From contig JAFGTL010000018.1 in assembly GCA_016934125.1 (NCBI GenBank), positions 1 to 17,392 on the forward strand: a stretch of 17,392 nt of DNA, given 5' to 3'. The notes under the pieces are model-generated. The model did not search any database. It saw only the letters and a list, made by a program, of their open reading frames with translations, and was not told the DNA's origin. How positions within the stretch are numbered: the first letter of the stretch is position 1; each line of letters opens with the position of its first letter. The DNA comes from Candidatus Hydrogenedentota bacterium (GTDB lineage: Bacteria > Hydrogenedentota > Hydrogenedentia > Hydrogenedentales > SLHB01). Positions 15,510-17,392 of the stretch are shown here, piece by piece. A program made the translations under genes and the position numbers.

Positions 15510-15558
15510 GCCCGCCGCTGAATGCGCCCCTTGGGAATAGCCAGCGGCGGGCTTTCTG
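15510..15558 (+). terminator. Intrinsic terminator after the first propeller lipoprotein
   Basis: A perfect 11-bp stem, GCCCGCCGCTG (15510-15520) with CAGCGGCGGGC (15542-15552), has a 21-base loop holding a small CCC-TT-GGG. It is followed by TTTCTG. It starts 41 bases after the stop. The T-run is short, but the stem is strong. Confidence 0.7.
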
Positions 15559-15586
15559 TGCCTCCGGGCGTCGGCCCGAAAAAGCG

Positions 15587-15615
15587 AAGACACTGACCGG
15601 GTTTCGTGGTAGGAT
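15587..15615 (+). promoter_or_regulatory. Promoter of the second propeller lipoprotein (extended -10)
   Basis: AAGACA at 15587-15592 (four of six -35 consensus bases), a 17-base spacer, and TAGGAT at 15610-15615 with TGG immediately before it. The leader would be about 50 bases. It separates this gene from the preceding terminated transcript. Confidence 0.6.
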
Positions 15616-15657
15616 AAGGGACGCGTTTCAGTGGCACTCTGTTTGGGGCTTCAACTT

Positions 15658-15663
15658 GGGGAG
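15658..15663 (+). promoter_or_regulatory. Ribosome binding site of the second lipoprotein
   Basis: GGGGAG lies 7 bases before the ATG at 15671, so the in-frame TTG at 15656 is unlikely to be the start. Confidence 0.65.
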
Positions 15664-15670
15664 AAGGGCC

Positions 15671-17350
15671 ATGCGCGAAGCGAAGGATTCCATTTCCAGT
15701 CGTGTGTCGGTGTGTGCCGTGTTGCTTGCGGTGGCGGGCCTGGCGCTCGTCGGGTGTCCTTCCATATGCTGCGTGCTGTGGGTGTATCCACAGTCACTCG
15801 AACTCGACGGGACGCAAACCACTGCCACCCTGAACGTCAGCGATCTGTGTGACAGCGGCGGCACGCTCACCTGGGAGGCGACGCCCGGCGCAAGCTGGCT
15901 GTCGGTGACTCCCAGCTCGGGCACCGGCCCGGGCACTGTGGAAGTCGAGGTAACCCATCCCGTAACCAAGGACATGTCCGTCGGCCGGAACACGTCCAGT
16001 ATCCGGTTCACCTCGAACTGCGGCACCGATGTCGTGCCCGTGACGGCCTGGTTCTGGCCGATGTACACGTTCGAGGAGTTCTACGACGAGGCGCCGGGCT
16101 TCGGCTTCACGAAACAGTGGGTGTCATCGTGGGAGGAGCTGTACGACATCGAGATCACGCCGGACGGCGGCTACATTGCCTGCGGCTATGTGGAAGTCTA
16201 CGAGATCGATGAGAAGAACCTCGTGGTCGACGACGCATACCTTCTGAAGACGGACATTTATGGCGAGCGCCTCTGGGCCATCAACTGGGGCACGGGCGGC
16301 GATACCTCGGCAGAGGCCCTGGTCGTGACGCCGGAAGGCGACTACGTGGTCGCAGGCTTCGAAACCCTCGGCGGGGAGGGGAGCGGGAAGAACGGGGGCG
16401 CACAGAACTGCTACGCCCAACTCACCTGCGTCGGGCCGGATGGCAACATCAAGTGGAGCAAGCTCTACGGCGAGCCCGGCTGGGCCGCGTGGGATGTGCA
16501 ACTGGCGCCCGACGGCGGGTTCGTGCTCGCGGGCGACAACTACTACGCCGAACCGGACGAGTGCGACGCGTTCCTGATCAAGACCGACGCGGATGGCAAC
16601 GAAGAGTGGACGCAGGTGTATGACACCGATACCGACGACAGCGTCTGGGCCATGGCCGTGACGCCCGACAACGGCTACGTCATCACCGGTGAGACGTACG
16701 CGGAGAGCGTGACGAAGTCCGGCAGGCCGGAACGGCACGGCCGGGCCGGCCGCCGGGAGGTGAAAGGCCCTCCCGTCTTTGCCGATGTCATGCTGCTCAA
16801 GACGGACGAGAACGGCACGCAGCGCTGGTTCAAGACGCTCGGAGGCGACTCCAACGACGTCGGGTGCGGCGTCATCGTCGTCCCCAGCGAATGCCCTTGC
16901 GGCTCCGGCGCCGACAAGGAAGGCGCCTGGCAATACGCCGTATGCGGCCATTCGTGGTCTTACGGCGAGGACGAGAAGGCCGTCTACCTTGTCCTGGCCG
17001 ACATGATGGGCGACGAGGACTGGCACGAGACGTACGTCTTCGGCGACTATGCGGCCGGCTTCGACCTGGCCCTTACGCCCGACGGCGGATTCATCATCGC
17101 GGGCGGATGTGAATTAGAGAAGGGCGTCACATGCTGGCATGACGCGGCCCTCCTGCTCAAAGTCGACTCCGACGGGGTGGAGGAATGGGCCCACCTCTTC
17201 ACGCCGGATTACCTCCACGACTTCTGGGGCGTGAGGGTGGCGCCCGACAGGGGCTATGTGGCCGCCGGCTACTCGATCTGGGACGACTACGACTTCGAGT
17301 GCGACGCCTACGTCGTCAAGACGGATGAGGCTGGCGAAGTGGACGAGTAA
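15671..17350 (+). CDS. Lipoprotein with BACON-like domain and seven propeller repeats, copy 2
   Basis: A 559-residue paralogue of the preceding gene with the same plan: lipobox LVGC with Cys29, CPSICCVLWVYP, a BACON-like domain starting at residue 43 as in copy 1, then seven repeats ending at the C-terminus (KTDEAGEVDE). Several blocks are nearly identical in DNA to copy 1. For example, 16415-16540 differs from 14527-14652 at 6 of 126 bases by my count. The loop within repeat 4 (about 16690-16780) cannot be aligned. Repeat 5 has a 4-residue insertion containing CPC. The gene has its own promoter and terminator. Function is unknown; a surface role in binding glycans or proteins is inferred from the domains. 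More copies may lie beyond the right edge. Confidence 0.92.
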   Translation: MREAKDSISSRVSVCAVLLAVAGLALVGCPSICCVLWVYPQSLELDGTQTTATLNVSDLCDSGGTLTWEATPGASWLSVTPSSGTGPGTVEVEVTHPVTKDMSVGRNTSSIRFTSNCGTDVVPVTAWFWPMYTFEEFYDEAPGFGFTKQWVSSWEELYDIEITPDGGYIACGYVEVYEIDEKNLVVDDAYLLKTDIYGERLWAINWGTGGDTSAEALVVTPEGDYVVAGFETLGGEGSGKNGGAQNCYAQLTCVGPDGNIKWSKLYGEPGWAAWDVQLAPDGGFVLAGDNYYAEPDECDAFLIKTDADGNEEWTQVYDTDTDDSVWAMAVTPDNGYVITGETYAESVTKSGRPERHGRAGRREVKGPPVFADVMLLKTDENGTQRWFKTLGGDSNDVGCGVIVVPSECPCGSGADKEGAWQYAVCGHSWSYGEDEKAVYLVLADMMGDEDWHETYVFGDYAAGFDLALTPDGGFIIAGGCELEKGVTCWHDAALLLKVDSDGVEEWAHLFTPDYLHDFWGVRVAPDRGYVAAGYSIWDDYDFECDAYVVKTDEAGEVDE

Positions 17351-17354
17351 GTAT

Positions 17355-17377
17355 CCCCCGGCAGAGCCGGGGGCTTT
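17355..17377 (+). terminator. Intrinsic terminator after the second propeller lipoprotein
   Basis: CCCCCGGC (17355-17362), loop AGA, and GCCGGGGG (17366-17373) form a perfect 8-bp stem followed by CTTTATG. It starts 4 bases after the stop. The T-run is short. Confidence 0.75.
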
Positions 17378-17392
17378 ATGTTGTGAGCCGCT

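Overview
The window is 17.4 kb of high-GC, gene-dense bacterial chromosome with no RNA genes, CRISPR arrays, prophage or insertion sequences that I can recognise. A Hanks-type Ser/Thr kinase, a Tat-exported GH42-like glycosidase, large BACON/propeller lipoproteins, GTG starts and Gram-negative-style lipoboxes together suggest a deep-branching Gram-negative lineage. Planctomycetota, Lentisphaerota, Hydrogenedentota or relatives would fit. This placement is inferred from gene content only.

Region 1 (1-4409) looks like a signalling and envelope operon. It starts with a Ser/Thr kinase cut by the left edge. Two bases later comes a membrane-anchored TPR-LysM-YkuD L,D-transpeptidase. A GAF-GGDEF diguanylate cyclase and a small lipoprotein follow, the last two joined by a 4-nt GTGA overlap. 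Region 2 (4467-7937) holds a glycerophosphodiester phosphodiesterase and a Tat-signal GH42-like glycoside hydrolase, both on the same strand.

Region 3 (7957-12410) is a six-gene core operon: rpmE, prfA, prmC, radC, psd, pssA. It has a recognisable extended -10 promoter and a 7-bp leader hairpin just upstream of the rpmE ribosome binding site. Every junction after rpmE is 6 nt or less, or an overlap. PrmC modifies the GGQ glutamine of the release factor encoded beside it. Psd and PssA are consecutive steps from CDP-diacylglycerol to phosphatidylethanolamine. The end of pssA overlaps the convergent gene for an AI-2E-family membrane protein (12317-13555, minus) by 94 bp, through a low-complexity tail coded on both strands.

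Region 4 (13556-17392) begins with a divergent promoter region. It is followed by two tandem paralogous lipoproteins, each with a lipobox Cys29, a conserved Cys cluster, a BACON-like domain and seven propeller-type repeats. Each gene has its own extended -10 promoter and its own intrinsic terminator.

The best candidates for something new are the duplicated BACON plus seven-repeat lipoproteins with mosaic divergence, the rpmE leader hairpin, and a shared extended -10 promoter form (TGnTAnnnT) at all four promoters found. I see no evidence of a defence or mobile system.
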